A stretch of DNA of 58,045 nucleotides from a virus. The translations under genes were made by a program, and so were the position numbers. Below, piece by piece: positions 6,749-14,971 of the stretch (position 1 is its first letter; each line of letters opens with the position of its first letter). The stretch covers positions 1 through 58,045 of IMG/VR virus record IMGVR_UViG_3300048839_001287, one strand, 5' to 3'. The notes beneath the pieces are model-generated. The model had not been told where the DNA came from. It saw only the letters and a program-made list of their open reading frames with translations, and ran no database searches.

Positions 6749-7182
6749 TTAGAATCATTCCCGATAAACTCCAATTAGGAGTTGATTACACTAAAACCAT
6801 GTCCTTCGATGACGCACAAAGATTAGCTGATAGACTCGGCCTTGATCTTGTGTGTGTCAACGAAGCCGCTTTAATATATACAATTACAAACGAAGAAAAG
6901 TTCCTTTATGCTGAAAAGAAAAGAAAGAAAAATAAGCCAAAGGAGCAAAAAACAATAAAAATTAAAGCGGGTATTTCTTCTGCTGATTTAGCTAGAAAAT
7001 TAGAAAATATACTAGAATTCAAAAAAGAAGGACATCCAGTAAAGATTGAGTGGTTCATTCCACAAAGAATGAAAAATGATGTTAATATTACAGCCTTCAA
7101 ATCTTTTTTAACTGTTTTATCTAGCCATTTTCTTGTCAAAATTCCAGAAACGATCGAGATAAAAACCATTTTATATATATGA
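6745..7182 (+). CDS. Translation initiation factor IF3-like protein
   Basis: I chose the ATG at 6745 (ATGA overlap); a longer start at 6715 is in frame. The 145-residue product follows the IF3 plan. The N-domain (1-55) has a strand-helix pattern with MSFDDAQRLADRLGLDLVCV, matching the AREAGLDLVEV region of IF3, then EKFLYAEKKRKK, matching YGKFRYEQKKK. After the Lys-rich linker, the C-domain (68-145) starts TIKIKAGISSADLARKL and continues through HPVKIEWFIPQRM, aligning with IKLRP, the helix and VKVTLRFRGREM of IF3. IF3 binds the 30S subunit, blocks 50S joining and checks the start codon. The C-domain is more diverged than the N-domain. Confidence 0.75.
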   Translation: MIRIIPDKLQLGVDYTKTMSFDDAQRLADRLGLDLVCVNEAALIYTITNEEKFLYAEKKRKKNKPKEQKTIKIKAGISSADLARKLENILEFKKEGHPVKIEWFIPQRMKNDVNITAFKSFLTVLSSHFLVKIPETIEIKTILYI

Positions 7183-7595
7183 ACGTAGTTCTTGACAAAA
7201 AGGTTCCTAGACTTATCGCAGTCTATGGAACATTGAGAAAGGGGTGGGGAAACCATCGATTGATAGCCGACGCGGAATTTGTAGGAAAGGGGAAAACCAA
7301 GGAAGACCTGGTGCTTACCCAATCTGGAATTCCCTATGTCTCAAGACAAAAGGTTGGAAATCCGGATTACCCAGCCAGCAAAGTAACAGTGGAAATCTAC
7401 CGCGTCACCGACCCATGGATGATGAATTCACTGGATAGTCTTGAAGGGCATCCAGAGTGGTATTTTCGCAGCCCCGTTGAAGTTGAGTTGGAAGATGGCA
7501 ATGAACTCGTAGCAGAGATTTATCTGAACGAGCGCTCTGTCGGTAGACCAAACGCATCCGGCGACTTCGGAAAACCCATCTTCAGTGAAGAGTAG
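7179..7595 (+). CDS. Gamma-glutamylcyclotransferase-like (AIG2/GGCT)
   Basis: 138 residues with the family signature near the N-terminus: VYGTLRKGWGNHRLI, then YPASKVTVEIYRV, then LDSLEGHPEWYFR with the usual catalytic Glu region. These enzymes release gamma-glutamyl groups as pyroglutamate. The gene is coupled by ATGA to the IF3-like gene but is far richer in G+C (31 of 60 bases in the line starting at 7261) than its AT-rich neighbours. It resembles the amidoligase genes at 12.5-21.5 kb in this. GGCT-like enzymes accompany amidoligases in other phages, so it probably belongs to that pathway. Confidence 0.8.
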   Translation: MNVVLDKKVPRLIAVYGTLRKGWGNHRLIADAEFVGKGKTKEDLVLTQSGIPYVSRQKVGNPDYPASKVTVEIYRVTDPWMMNSLDSLEGHPEWYFRSPVEVELEDGNELVAEIYLNERSVGRPNASGDFGKPIFSEE

Positions 7596-8661
7596 AGAAG
7601 AGATCCAAACAAAGGCCCTGTCTAAATGGTTATCCATTAGGCGGGGTCTTATTGTTTTGCCAACCGGAACAGGAAAATCAAAGGTTGCGATTGATGCTAT
7701 AAAGGCAATAAATCCAAAAAATATTTTGATTGTTGTTCCAACTACAAAGCTAAGAGATATCTCTTGGCCAGCAGAATTAAAGAAATGGGGAATAAGAAGA
7801 AAAATCAAAATTGTATGTTATGTATCTTTACCTAAAATAGTCAATGAAAAATTTGATTTGATTATATTAGATGAAGCGCATAGAATTACTGAAAGAAATA
7901 AAGAATTCTTCAAAAACAATAAATACAAATACTTAATGGGATTAACAGCAACGAATCCCAGAGATAAGTACGACCTTATCAAAGATATTTGTCCCGTTAT
8001 TCATCAAATTGATTTAGATGATGCTATTAAAGCTAATGCAGTATCAGATTATGAAATAAATATTATCTATATTAATCTTGATGCTAAAGATAAGTACATA
8101 GAAGCTGGAAACAAAAAAGCCAGATTTATGACCACAGAAAAAGGTCATTATGATTATCTTACCAAGACTATGAACAAGATTCGTTTCATGCGTAAAGATG
8201 TACCAGAATTTATGTACATGCAGCGTATGAGGTTCATATATAATTTGCGATCGAAAACAACGTACGCAAAAAAGTTTATAGAAGAATTGGACTATAATAG
8301 GTTATTAGTTTTTTGTGGCTCAATTGATCAAGCAAACTATATAACTGATAAAGTTTATCACAGTCAATCAGACGATGTTAATTTGAAGAAATTTATTCAA
8401 GGAGACATCAATATATTGGCATCCGTAAAAGCTTTAAATGAAGGAATGAACATTCCTAATGTAGACACTGCTTTTATTGTACAGCTTAACTCTAAAGAGT
8501 TGGATTTAGTACAAAGAATAGGCCGTGTATTAAGAACAGATAAGGATCAAATAGCCAAGATATATATTTTGGTTGCACTTGATACACAAGATGAGGTTTG
8601 GGCAAATAAAGCAACTGCTTATTTCGACCAAACAAAAATAACTAAAATATATGGAGGATAG
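7585..8661 (+). CDS. SF2 DEAD/SNF2-type helicase
   Basis: Starts with GTG at 7585, overlapping the previous stop by 11 bases. Motifs in order: Q-like region, Walker A PTGTGKS (26-32), VPTTKL (Ia), DEAH (96-99), LTAT (III), LLVFCGS (IV), then VKALNEGMNIP (V) and QRIGRVLR (310-317, VI). At 358 residues it is a compact two-domain helicase of the type found in crAss-like replication modules, possibly used in fork remodelling or recombination. Its neighbours are the polymerase and DnaB-like helicase. Confidence 0.93.
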   Translation: MKSREEIQTKALSKWLSIRRGLIVLPTGTGKSKVAIDAIKAINPKNILIVVPTTKLRDISWPAELKKWGIRRKIKIVCYVSLPKIVNEKFDLIILDEAHRITERNKEFFKNNKYKYLMGLTATNPRDKYDLIKDICPVIHQIDLDDAIKANAVSDYEINIIYINLDAKDKYIEAGNKKARFMTTEKGHYDYLTKTMNKIRFMRKDVPEFMYMQRMRFIYNLRSKTTYAKKFIEELDYNRLLVFCGSIDQANYITDKVYHSQSDDVNLKKFIQGDINILASVKALNEGMNIPNVDTAFIVQLNSKELDLVQRIGRVLRTDKDQIAKIYILVALDTQDEVWANKATAYFDQTKITKIYGG

Positions 8662-8893
8662 AGAAGACCTTTCTAAAGCATGTATGGACATTGTCAGGAC
8701 TTTTAAAAGAGTCCATGATGATTATCTGGGAAACGCTTTATGTGGAAGAATTGTTTTATTAGATAGACCGACAAGCCGATCCTACAGGATATTTAATATG
8801 CCCAAAGAAAGATTTGATGTTGTGTCTATATTCCCCGGAAAGGGAATAGCGATCATAAATCCGGTAATTGATTATCACGATGAAGAAAACTGA
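8651..8893 (+). CDS. Unknown protein (80 aa)
   Basis: ATG at 8651 inside the helicase end. The protein has an N-terminal helix (DLSKACMDIVRTFKRVHDDYLG) and a C-terminal beta part ending in VIDYHDEEN. No recognised family. It sits between the SF2 helicase and the putative helicase-loader region. Confidence 0.5.
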   Translation: MEDREDLSKACMDIVRTFKRVHDDYLGNALCGRIVLLDRPTSRSYRIFNMPKERFDVVSIFPGKGIAIINPVIDYHDEEN

Positions 8894-9140
8894 AGAAGTA
8901 TTACAGGCAATCGCTATATTAGAGGAGGATTGCCGATATGTGCCAGAGATATGTTTTATAATCTCAACAATTACTCATTTCTATTTTATTGACAGGGAAG
9001 GCTTTTTTGGTCATTCAATGGATAAATATACAAAACAGATTGAAATGTTATGTGATTATAAAGAAATTGAATGGCTATTAAACAGATATGTACCAAGCCA
9101 TGACAGAGAACTTTTGCAAGGACTTGTGCCAGTTGACTGA
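8880..9140 (+). CDS. Unknown protein (86 aa)
   Basis: I chose the ATG at 8880; a TTG at 8868 is in frame. Helical, with a hydrophobic Cys-containing part (DCRYVPEICFIISTITHFYFI) that may be a buried core rather than a membrane segment. It overlaps both neighbours. No family recognised. Confidence 0.45.
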   Translation: MKKTEEVLQAIAILEEDCRYVPEICFIISTITHFYFIDREGFFGHSMDKYTKQIEMLCDYKEIEWLLNRYVPSHDRELLQGLVPVD

Positions 9141-9576
9141 AAAAACTGGCATTGTTCAACAAATGATAAGACGAGGGCTTGTCTTTATAGATGACCAAGG
9201 GGAATATAAAATTTCTGCTAAAGGTTATGAAATATTAGGCAAGCCCTCTGCACTTGAGGATTTACCAGCTTTTATTGAAAAATATAGAAGCTTATTTCCG
9301 AAAGCAGTAAGAAGTGGAGGTTATTTAGTTAAAGGATCAAAATCTGGGTGTGTTAGAAAAATGAGAAAGTTCATTGAAACTCATCCAGACTATAACAGAG
9401 ATTTAATTATAGCCGCCACTCAAAATTACATAAATAGAAAACAAAGGGAAAATTGGCAATTTATGTCGTTATCCCACAACTTTATTGAAAAAGACGGGAC
9501 CAGTCAATTAGAAGCAGAATGTGAAAACTTATTGGCCGGAATAGATACGTCTGATGATTTTACAAAAGACGCATGA
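9088..9576 (+). CDS. Possible replisome organiser / helicase-associated protein
   Basis: 162 residues. The N-terminal half looks like a winged-helix fragment (IVQQMIRRGLVFIDDQGEYKISAKGYEILG). The C-terminal half has helices ending in DLIIAATQNYINRKQRENWQFM and a SQLEAECENLL segment. Similar layouts occur in phage proteins that load DnaB-like helicases, and one small gene separates it from the DnaB-like gene here. The role is inferred from position and layout, not from a definite motif. An internal ATG at 9100 is also possible. Confidence 0.45.
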   Translation: MYQAMTENFCKDLCQLTEKTGIVQQMIRRGLVFIDDQGEYKISAKGYEILGKPSALEDLPAFIEKYRSLFPKAVRSGGYLVKGSKSGCVRKMRKFIETHPDYNRDLIIAATQNYINRKQRENWQFMSLSHNFIEKDGTSQLEAECENLLAGIDTSDDFTKDA

Positions 9577-9896
9577 CAGAAATAGAAAACATTTTAAATG
9601 GAATTCCATATAATTTTTTAGTGGAAAATCCAGACAAACAATATGAAGATATTAAACTAATCCGGATCTTACAGGAAAAAGTCTATGATGGAATTGTACA
9701 TAAGGAAGCAATTCTTATGCACAAAGAGCGAGACCAGTTTCTTAGGTGTGTATGGGCTTTAGACTTTGTACATAACAAAGTGCTATTTGAAGAAATTAAC
9801 AAAATAGACGCAAAAGATGTCGTTTTGTTAATTCTAAAAAGCTTAAACATAAATGACACCATTACCACTATCGAACGCCATAAAGAAGATTCTTGA
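9573..9896 (+). CDS. Unknown protein (107 aa)
   Basis: Coupled by ATGA to the gene before and overlapping the DnaB-like gene by 44 bases. Mostly helical (QYEDIKLIRILQEKVYDGIVHKEAIL), no cysteine cluster and no nucleotide-binding motif. Position between the putative loader and helicase suggests a replication accessory role, which is inference only. Confidence 0.5.
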   Translation: MTEIENILNGIPYNFLVENPDKQYEDIKLIRILQEKVYDGIVHKEAILMHKERDQFLRCVWALDFVHNKVLFEEINKIDAKDVVLLILKSLNINDTITTIERHKEDS

Positions 9897-10833
9897 GAAT
9901 AAAGGGAGAGCAGATAAAGGATTATCCAACACATTAAATTGGAATTTTCCTTCCTTTGAGAAATATCTTCCTGGTATTGAGAGAGAAAAATTTTACTGCA
10001 TAACTGCAAACACTAGCGTTGGTAAATCTAAGCTGGCTAAATTTATGTTTATCTTCTCCCCATTTGAAAGGTGGAGAAAGCATAGAAACGAAAAGGTAAA
10101 TATATTGTATTACAGTTTAGAAGAATCCAAAACTTACTTCATTCTAAATGCAATATCATTTTATCTTTTTGTGGTTCACGGAGTAAAGAAATCTAGTAAA
10201 GAACTTCTGTCTCTTACATCACCCTTAGATGATAGGATTATTGATTTAATAAAAGACATTAGTCCAATTATAGAGGAGCTTTTATCAGTAGTAACAGTTG
10301 TAGATGATCTTAGAAGACCATCAGAAATTTTTGATCATGCAACCAAGAATCTTATAGAGGATGAAAATGCCTACAACATCATTATTGTAGACCACCTTTC
10401 ATTATTGGATACTGATAGAGACACACCAACTGTTAGAGATGCAATGATAAAGTTTACTTCCAAGTATGCTTTATATCTTAGAGATAAGAAACAGTGTAGT
10501 ATTTGTGTTGTACAGCAACAGGCCGCAGAACAAGAAAGTCTTGACCATTTTATGGAAAAGAAACTTGAACCATCTTTAAATGGTTTAGGAGATGCAAAAG
10601 TATGTGGCAGAGATTACAATGTTGTTTTGGGATTATTTGCCCCAGCAAGACATAGTATTCCAAAATACAGGGGTTATGATGTTCTCAAATTAGGAGATTC
10701 TTATAGGTCTCTTATTATCTTAAAGGACAGAGAAGGTGAAGCAAATATATTTGATCACCTTTATTTTGATGGAAGAGTAAATTATTTTGCTGAACTTCCA
10801 AAAGCAAATGAATTGAATTATTCTATATTATAA
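9853..10833 (+). CDS. dnaB: DnaB-like replicative helicase
   Basis: 326 residues covering the RecA-like ATPase domain of DnaB without a full N-terminal domain. Walker A is TANTSVGKSK (51-60). YYSLEES is the H1a-like region, with the usual catalytic Glu pattern. Walker B is NIIIVDHLSLL, ICVVQQQA is the H3 region, and LKDREGE precedes the arginine-finger area. It should unwind DNA at the fork as a hexamer. The lack of an N-terminal primase-binding domain is common among crAss-like helicases. The primase is encoded separately at 14972. Confidence 0.85.
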   Translation: MTPLPLSNAIKKILENKGRADKGLSNTLNWNFPSFEKYLPGIEREKFYCITANTSVGKSKLAKFMFIFSPFERWRKHRNEKVNILYYSLEESKTYFILNAISFYLFVVHGVKKSSKELLSLTSPLDDRIIDLIKDISPIIEELLSVVTVVDDLRRPSEIFDHATKNLIEDENAYNIIIVDHLSLLDTDRDTPTVRDAMIKFTSKYALYLRDKKQCSICVVQQQAAEQESLDHFMEKKLEPSLNGLGDAKVCGRDYNVVLGLFAPARHSIPKYRGYDVLKLGDSYRSLIILKDREGEANIFDHLYFDGRVNYFAELPKANELNYSIL

Positions 10834-10840
10834 ATAGAGA

Positions 10841-11605
10841 ATGAGTATTATATTACCAAAAACAAAAATTGCCGTAGAAGGCGATAATCCTAGGTCCATT
10901 TTATTGTATGGGCCAGAAAAGGTAGGGAAAACCGTCTTTGCATCAAGCTTAGAGGGGGCCTTACTTATTGATCTTGAAGACGGATCAGATTACGTAGAAG
11001 CCATGAAGCTTAAGGTTAATAACTTAAACGAATTACAACAAGTTGGTGGACAAATTCTTAAAGAAAATTGTCCTTACAAGTATGTTATTGTCGATAGTTT
11101 AACAGAGCTTGAATCCTGGCTTGAGTGGGAAGCCACTGAAGATTATATGAACAGTGTTATTGGTCGTTGGTTTAATCGTACAGTAGATAAAGACACATGG
11201 AGACCAACAAGACCAAAAGAAACACCGCCGACTCTCCCGAGAGAAGAGTGGAAAAGTGTTTTATCCCTTGGAGATGGTGCAGGATATCTTTGGCTTCGTA
11301 TAGCCTTTAAAAGATGGCATGCAAAAATTAAAAAACTTGCTCCACATATCATCTATATAGGTCATATGAGAGACAAGATTGAAAACAAAGAAGGGATAGA
11401 AGTCACATCAAAAGAACTTGATTTAACAGGCAAAGTAAGAAGAATTGCTTGTCAATCCGTTGATGCTATTGGCTATATGTTTAGAGACAAATCTGGTAAT
11501 CTTAAAATCAGTTTTGTAAATAACGAAGAGCTTGCATCCGGATCAAGAAACGAGCATCTGAAAGGCAAAATTATTGATGCTGACTGGAAAAATATCTTTG
11601 TATGA
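10841..11605 (+). CDS. RecA/Sak4-like recombination ATPase
   Basis: 254 residues with Walker A GPEKVGKT (24-31), a helix with FASSLEGALLIDLEDG, Walker B KYVIVDSLTELE and a switch-like IIYIGHMRDK. This is the layout of the AAA_24 / Sak4 group of phage single-strand annealing or recombination ATPases, a conserved gene in crAss-like genomes. Two genes downstream is a probable SSB, the usual partner of Sak4 proteins. A 130-170 region rich in Arg/Pro/Trp is a lineage insertion. Confidence 0.78.
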   Translation: MSIILPKTKIAVEGDNPRSILLYGPEKVGKTVFASSLEGALLIDLEDGSDYVEAMKLKVNNLNELQQVGGQILKENCPYKYVIVDSLTELESWLEWEATEDYMNSVIGRWFNRTVDKDTWRPTRPKETPPTLPREEWKSVLSLGDGAGYLWLRIAFKRWHAKIKKLAPHIIYIGHMRDKIENKEGIEVTSKELDLTGKVRRIACQSVDAIGYMFRDKSGNLKISFVNNEELASGSRNEHLKGKIIDADWKNIFV

Positions 11606-11883
11606 AAGAAGTAATCGCTTTACTAAGAGAGGCGATAAATATACTAGAAAGTGCTGAAGGTGGCCCAGTCTTGGGGTCTAAAAAGAAAAAGTCGTACAAT
11701 GCCAAATTTATTGTGCGAAAACAAACCGAAAAAGCTCTTTTAGTACAATTCTTAGAACCGGCTCCTACCGAAGAAGTATGGTTGCCAAAAAAAGTAGTAG
11801 ATAATTTAAAAGAAATTGAGGCGGAAATATACACAGCGTATTTACCTCAATGGCTTATTGACGAAAAAATAAATAACCGATAA
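11602..11883 (+). CDS. Unknown small protein between ATPase and SSB (93 aa)
   Basis: Coupled by ATGA to the RecA-like ATPase. An N-terminal helix (MKEVIALLREAINILESAEGG) and a basic Lys-rich patch (LGSKKKKSYNAKF) precede a beta-like part with VWLPKKVVDNL. It may be an accessory of the recombination pair, since it sits between them. No family recognised. Confidence 0.5.
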   Translation: MKEVIALLREAINILESAEGGPVLGSKKKKSYNAKFIVRKQTEKALLVQFLEPAPTEEVWLPKKVVDNLKEIEAEIYTAYLPQWLIDEKINNR

Positions 11884-11884
11884 T

Positions 11885-12451
11885 ATGAATAATTTTTCAT
11901 TCGATAATACAACCAAAGAATTTTTGAACCGCTCTTTTAAAGAGCCGGGTATTTACCACAATAACATTATTGCGGGTATTGAAGTCGGAAAACCAGAAGT
12001 AGGTTCTCCGTATATTGACATCAATATTGAGAACACAGAACATGGATATACCTTGAGAGAGCGTTATTTTGCTCCCGGAGATACCGTACCTTCTTGGACT
12101 ACTCCAGAGAAGGAAATCCAAAAACTGAAAGCAACTATTAAACATATTATGGCAAGATTTGTTCCTGCCGAAGAAATGCTCTTTGAGGCCTCCAGTTTTA
12201 TCGATATGTGTAATCAAGTCAAAGAAAGACTTGATAAGTATGCGGTAGAACCAAAAAAACGGTTCTCTATCAAAACTGTATATGACAGAAACTTCACGTA
12301 TATTGTGTTGGCTCCGTATCCGCCATTTATGGCAGCAGAAAACGACCAACCTCTCAAGTATTCTGAATCAGAAACAAAAAGAAACTTCCCTGATCTTGTA
12401 GAGGAAGATAATATGCAGCAACCGGAAATGGATGATGCGCCAAAATTTTAA
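11885..12451 (+). CDS. Probable single-strand DNA-binding protein
   Basis: 188 residues: a central beta-rich region with charged and aromatic residues (GYTLRERYFAP, KRFSIKTVYDRNFTYIVLAPY) and an acidic tail ending MDDAPKF. That tail resembles the acidic hydrophobic-ended tails by which SSBs bind partner proteins. Position after the Sak4-like ATPase and just before a terminator fits the SSB of this replication unit. The OB fold itself cannot be confirmed by eye. Confidence 0.6.
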   Translation: MNNFSFDNTTKEFLNRSFKEPGIYHNNIIAGIEVGKPEVGSPYIDINIENTEHGYTLRERYFAPGDTVPSWTTPEKEIQKLKATIKHIMARFVPAEEMLFEASSFIDMCNQVKERLDKYAVEPKKRFSIKTVYDRNFTYIVLAPYPPFMAAENDQPLKYSESETKRNFPDLVEEDNMQQPEMDDAPKF

Positions 12452-12469
12452 TTAATTCACAAACAAATA

Positions 12470-12495
12470 GGGGGCTCCGGCCCCCTTTCTTATTT
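12470..12495 (+). terminator. Strong terminator with UCCG loop
   Basis: GGGGGC (12470-12475) pairs with GCCCCC (12480-12485) around TCCG, which belongs to the very stable UNCG tetraloop group, followed by TTTCTTATTT. It separates the AT-rich replication unit from the amide-bond gene cluster, whose first ATG follows at once (12496). The downstream cluster must therefore use read-through or a promoter inside the SSB gene. Confidence 0.85.
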
Positions 12496-13416
12496 ATGCA
12501 AAAATCGAAAATATTTCAAGAGAAACAAAGAGGTTGGGGTGTTATCCAAAGAGGAGATTTTAATCCAAAAGCAAGCATTATTGTTCGTTCCACTTCTTTT
12601 GGGTGGGGATGTGCCCAAGAAGTTAGAGACGCGTCAATCGACTTCAGTCAAGAAGCCGAAACCGAACTCAAAAGAATGTGGATTTATTCCTATATCCCTA
12701 TTACTGGTAAAGAGATTCCGGAATTGGTTACTCAATGGATTGGCCTGTTAAACGACGAAATGAAAAAAGTGCAAGTAGAAAATGCCCCATCTTTTTTTGA
12801 GATTCTCGGCGTTTTTACTGCTGATCAGTTGTATAGCCATGAAGGTTACGGCTACCAAAAAGAGCTCGATAATTGGGTAGTCGTAAAGCAACTGATTCCA
12901 AAACGTTCCGAGCTGAAGCCTGAAATAAAATGGGCTAAATTCATGAACCTGGCCCTTTACACACTGGTGCGCTATCTGTACAGATCAGAATACATCCGAA
13001 CTCCACCTACGACAATCAAAATCTGGGAAAAAAATCCGGACTTGACATTTTTAGAGACAATGTGGTTGGCACAACAAACAACCATTGGAATGAAAATCAA
13101 CAGCACATTTTCAATCCATACGTATGATTCTTTGCCAAAAGAATCTATAGAAAAAGTTTTACAAGATTTGACAACAGGTTCAATCTTGCTGGCTTTTGGG
13201 AATAAGTTTTACGATACAAGGTTAATTTCTCAGCCCTTAGTCAACCGGATGGCATCAAATAGTGGAAGATATCCGAATAATGACCTCATGGCTTACGCAA
13301 TGTGTCTGTTGGACAAAGAATTTGCGGAGAGAAAAAATGATTACGAAATCATGAAAGAAGCAATTACAGAAAGAAAATTTCCTGTACTGCTTGAACTGTT
13401 AAAAAAATACAAATGA
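12496..13416 (+). CDS. Unknown protein at head of amidoligase cluster (306 aa)
   Basis: The ATG lies immediately after the terminator. The product is aromatic-rich and helical (FMNLALYTLVRYLYRSEYI, WEKNPDLTFLETMWLAQQ), with a basic start (SKIFQEKQRGWGVIQRG). No ATP-grasp, Ntn or glutamine-synthetase signature is visible. Its G+C content is nearer to the amidoligase genes than to the replication genes (27 of 60 bases in the line starting at 12961), and it is coupled by ATGA to the class I glutaminase. I infer that it works with that pathway, but the activity is unknown. Confidence 0.6.
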   Translation: MQKSKIFQEKQRGWGVIQRGDFNPKASIIVRSTSFGWGCAQEVRDASIDFSQEAETELKRMWIYSYIPITGKEIPELVTQWIGLLNDEMKKVQVENAPSFFEILGVFTADQLYSHEGYGYQKELDNWVVVKQLIPKRSELKPEIKWAKFMNLALYTLVRYLYRSEYIRTPPTTIKIWEKNPDLTFLETMWLAQQTTIGMKINSTFSIHTYDSLPKESIEKVLQDLTTGSILLAFGNKFYDTRLISQPLVNRMASNSGRYPNNDLMAYAMCLLDKEFAERKNDYEIMKEAITERKFPVLLELLKKYK

Positions 13417-14108
13417 GAAGAAAAAAGCTGGTCGGCATCCCACCGACATTAAACAACAATTTGGGAGTATCTCGGGAGTATCATGAATTTTTCAGTTATT
13501 TTGGCAATGTTATTATATTGCCCACGAGCAAAGAACTCATAGATATTGATCTTCTCGTACTCCCGGGAGGTGCCGATGTTTGCCCCAGCCGTTACTCAGT
13601 TGATCGGTTTTTCTCTTATGGAGGAAATCCAAACAGATTTTATGAGTGGTTTGATACGCAGGTACTCCCTGGTTACATTCAAAGAGCAATAAACAGGGAA
13701 ATGGGAATTTTTGGTATTTGCCGAGGACTGCAAACCCTCAATGTCGCTCTTGGAGGAACTCTTTACCAACATCTGTTGGACGAAGTGTATAATCCAGAGT
13801 TAGACAGAAGCAAATTGACACAAACCGGAATTGTGCTGGATACAGCAAAGGACGTATGGAACGGGCCGAGAGAAATCAAATTTAATTCAATGCACCATCA
13901 GGCTATCCGCCAATTGGGTGATGGATTAGTTCCGACTATTCTCTCAAAAAACCCGGTTACTGCAACAGAGCACTATGAACCCTTCAAAGTCATTGAAGGA
14001 ATCAGACACAAGACAGGGAAAATCTGGGGGGTACAATACCATCCAGAAGAAATCTACGACGCATTTTCCAACAAAATAATTAATCATATTCTTTATGAAA
14101 AACTTTAA
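13413..14108 (+). CDS. Class I glutamine amidotransferase (peptidase C26-like)
   Basis: 231 residues with the alpha/beta-hydrolase-like class I fold: LVLPGGADVCPSRY, the nucleophile elbow GICRGLQ (C103), NSMHHQAIRQLG and GVQYHPEE with the catalytic His and Glu. This matches the gamma-glutamyl-GABA hydrolase branch, which cuts gamma-glutamyl amides. In this cluster it could release ammonia for a ligase or trim gamma-glutamyl products. Coupled by ATGA to the unknown gene and overlapping the COOH-NH2 ligase by 14 bases. Confidence 0.88.
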   Translation: MRRKKLVGIPPTLNNNLGVSREYHEFFSYFGNVIILPTSKELIDIDLLVLPGGADVCPSRYSVDRFFSYGGNPNRFYEWFDTQVLPGYIQRAINREMGIFGICRGLQTLNVALGGTLYQHLLDEVYNPELDRSKLTQTGIVLDTAKDVWNGPREIKFNSMHHQAIRQLGDGLVPTILSKNPVTATEHYEPFKVIEGIRHKTGKIWGVQYHPEEIYDAFSNKIINHILYEKL

Positions 14109-14967
14109 TGAAGTCACAGTTGGCTCCGATGTCGAAGTGTTTCTCACAACAAACGGCTTACCAATTTCAGCGGTTGGCCTTATTGATGGAGGAAAAGAGA
14201 ATCCGGTAGAATTTTTACCGGGGTTCGGTCTCCAACGCGACAATGTGATGGCCGAATACAACATTCCGGCTTTCCCGATTGAAGAGAGGCACCTTTGGCC
14301 CGAGTACCACAAAACTGCTCTGGAACACATCAAAACAATAGTCCCGCCATTCCTGCAAGTAACTGTTCGCCCTAGCCTGGAATTCCCGGAAGAAGCTCTT
14401 CAGGACCCAGAGTCGTGCGAATTCGGCTGCTCGCCCTTCGTGGACATCTGGAAACAAAACCCAGGAATGGTGACACAAGAAACAATTGTTGCCGGAGACG
14501 TTGGTAACCTTCGCTTTTGCGGGGGGCATATCCATTTCGGATGGCAAGGAGCTTCCATCGGCTGGGATAAACCCAGCGAAAAAGTTACCGACGAAGAAGA
14601 AATTTTAAAAAAACTTTTCTGGGCCAGCTTATGCGACATTTTCCTCTGGATTCCTTCACACTTCGAGGACACCGATGATATCCGCCGTCAATACTACGGC
14701 AAACCCGGGAAAGTCCGGTACAAAGAGTACGGTGTTGAGTATCGTTCTTTGAGCAACTACTTCGTTGCTTCAGAAGAACTGCTCAACAAAGTCATGCAAC
14801 GCATTCAGGCAATGCATGATTATGCAAATACCGTACACCCGAGCGATTGGGCCGCCCACTTCGAAGAAAACCGGAAAATGATTGAAATGTTTGTAGCAGC
14901 AAAAGACAAAAAAGCTGCTGCCGAACAGTGCAATCTGGCTTGCCGGTTTAATCTGCAAATCGCCTAA
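14095..14967 (+). CDS. PhiEco32-type COOH-NH2 ligase (glutamine-synthetase-like)
   Basis: 290 residues that follow the phiEco32-like COOH-NH2 ligase type 2 family. Features are an acidic start VGSDVEVFL, then NVMAEYNIPAFP, LRFCGGHIHFGW (metal/ATP site His) and YGVEYRSLSNY near the C-terminus. These enzymes use the glutamine-synthetase fold to join a carboxyl group to an amine with ATP. It is preceded by a glutaminase and separated by three genes from the ATP-grasp ligase. The line starting at 14221 is 53% G+C by hand count (32 of 60), against 25% in primase (15 of 60, line 15541). Confidence 0.82.
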   Translation: MKNFNEVTVGSDVEVFLTTNGLPISAVGLIDGGKENPVEFLPGFGLQRDNVMAEYNIPAFPIEERHLWPEYHKTALEHIKTIVPPFLQVTVRPSLEFPEEALQDPESCEFGCSPFVDIWKQNPGMVTQETIVAGDVGNLRFCGGHIHFGWQGASIGWDKPSEKVTDEEEILKKLFWASLCDIFLWIPSHFEDTDDIRRQYYGKPGKVRYKEYGVEYRSLSNYFVASEELLNKVMQRIQAMHDYANTVHPSDWAAHFEENRKMIEMFVAAKDKKAAAEQCNLACRFNLQIA

Positions 14968-14971
14968 AAAA

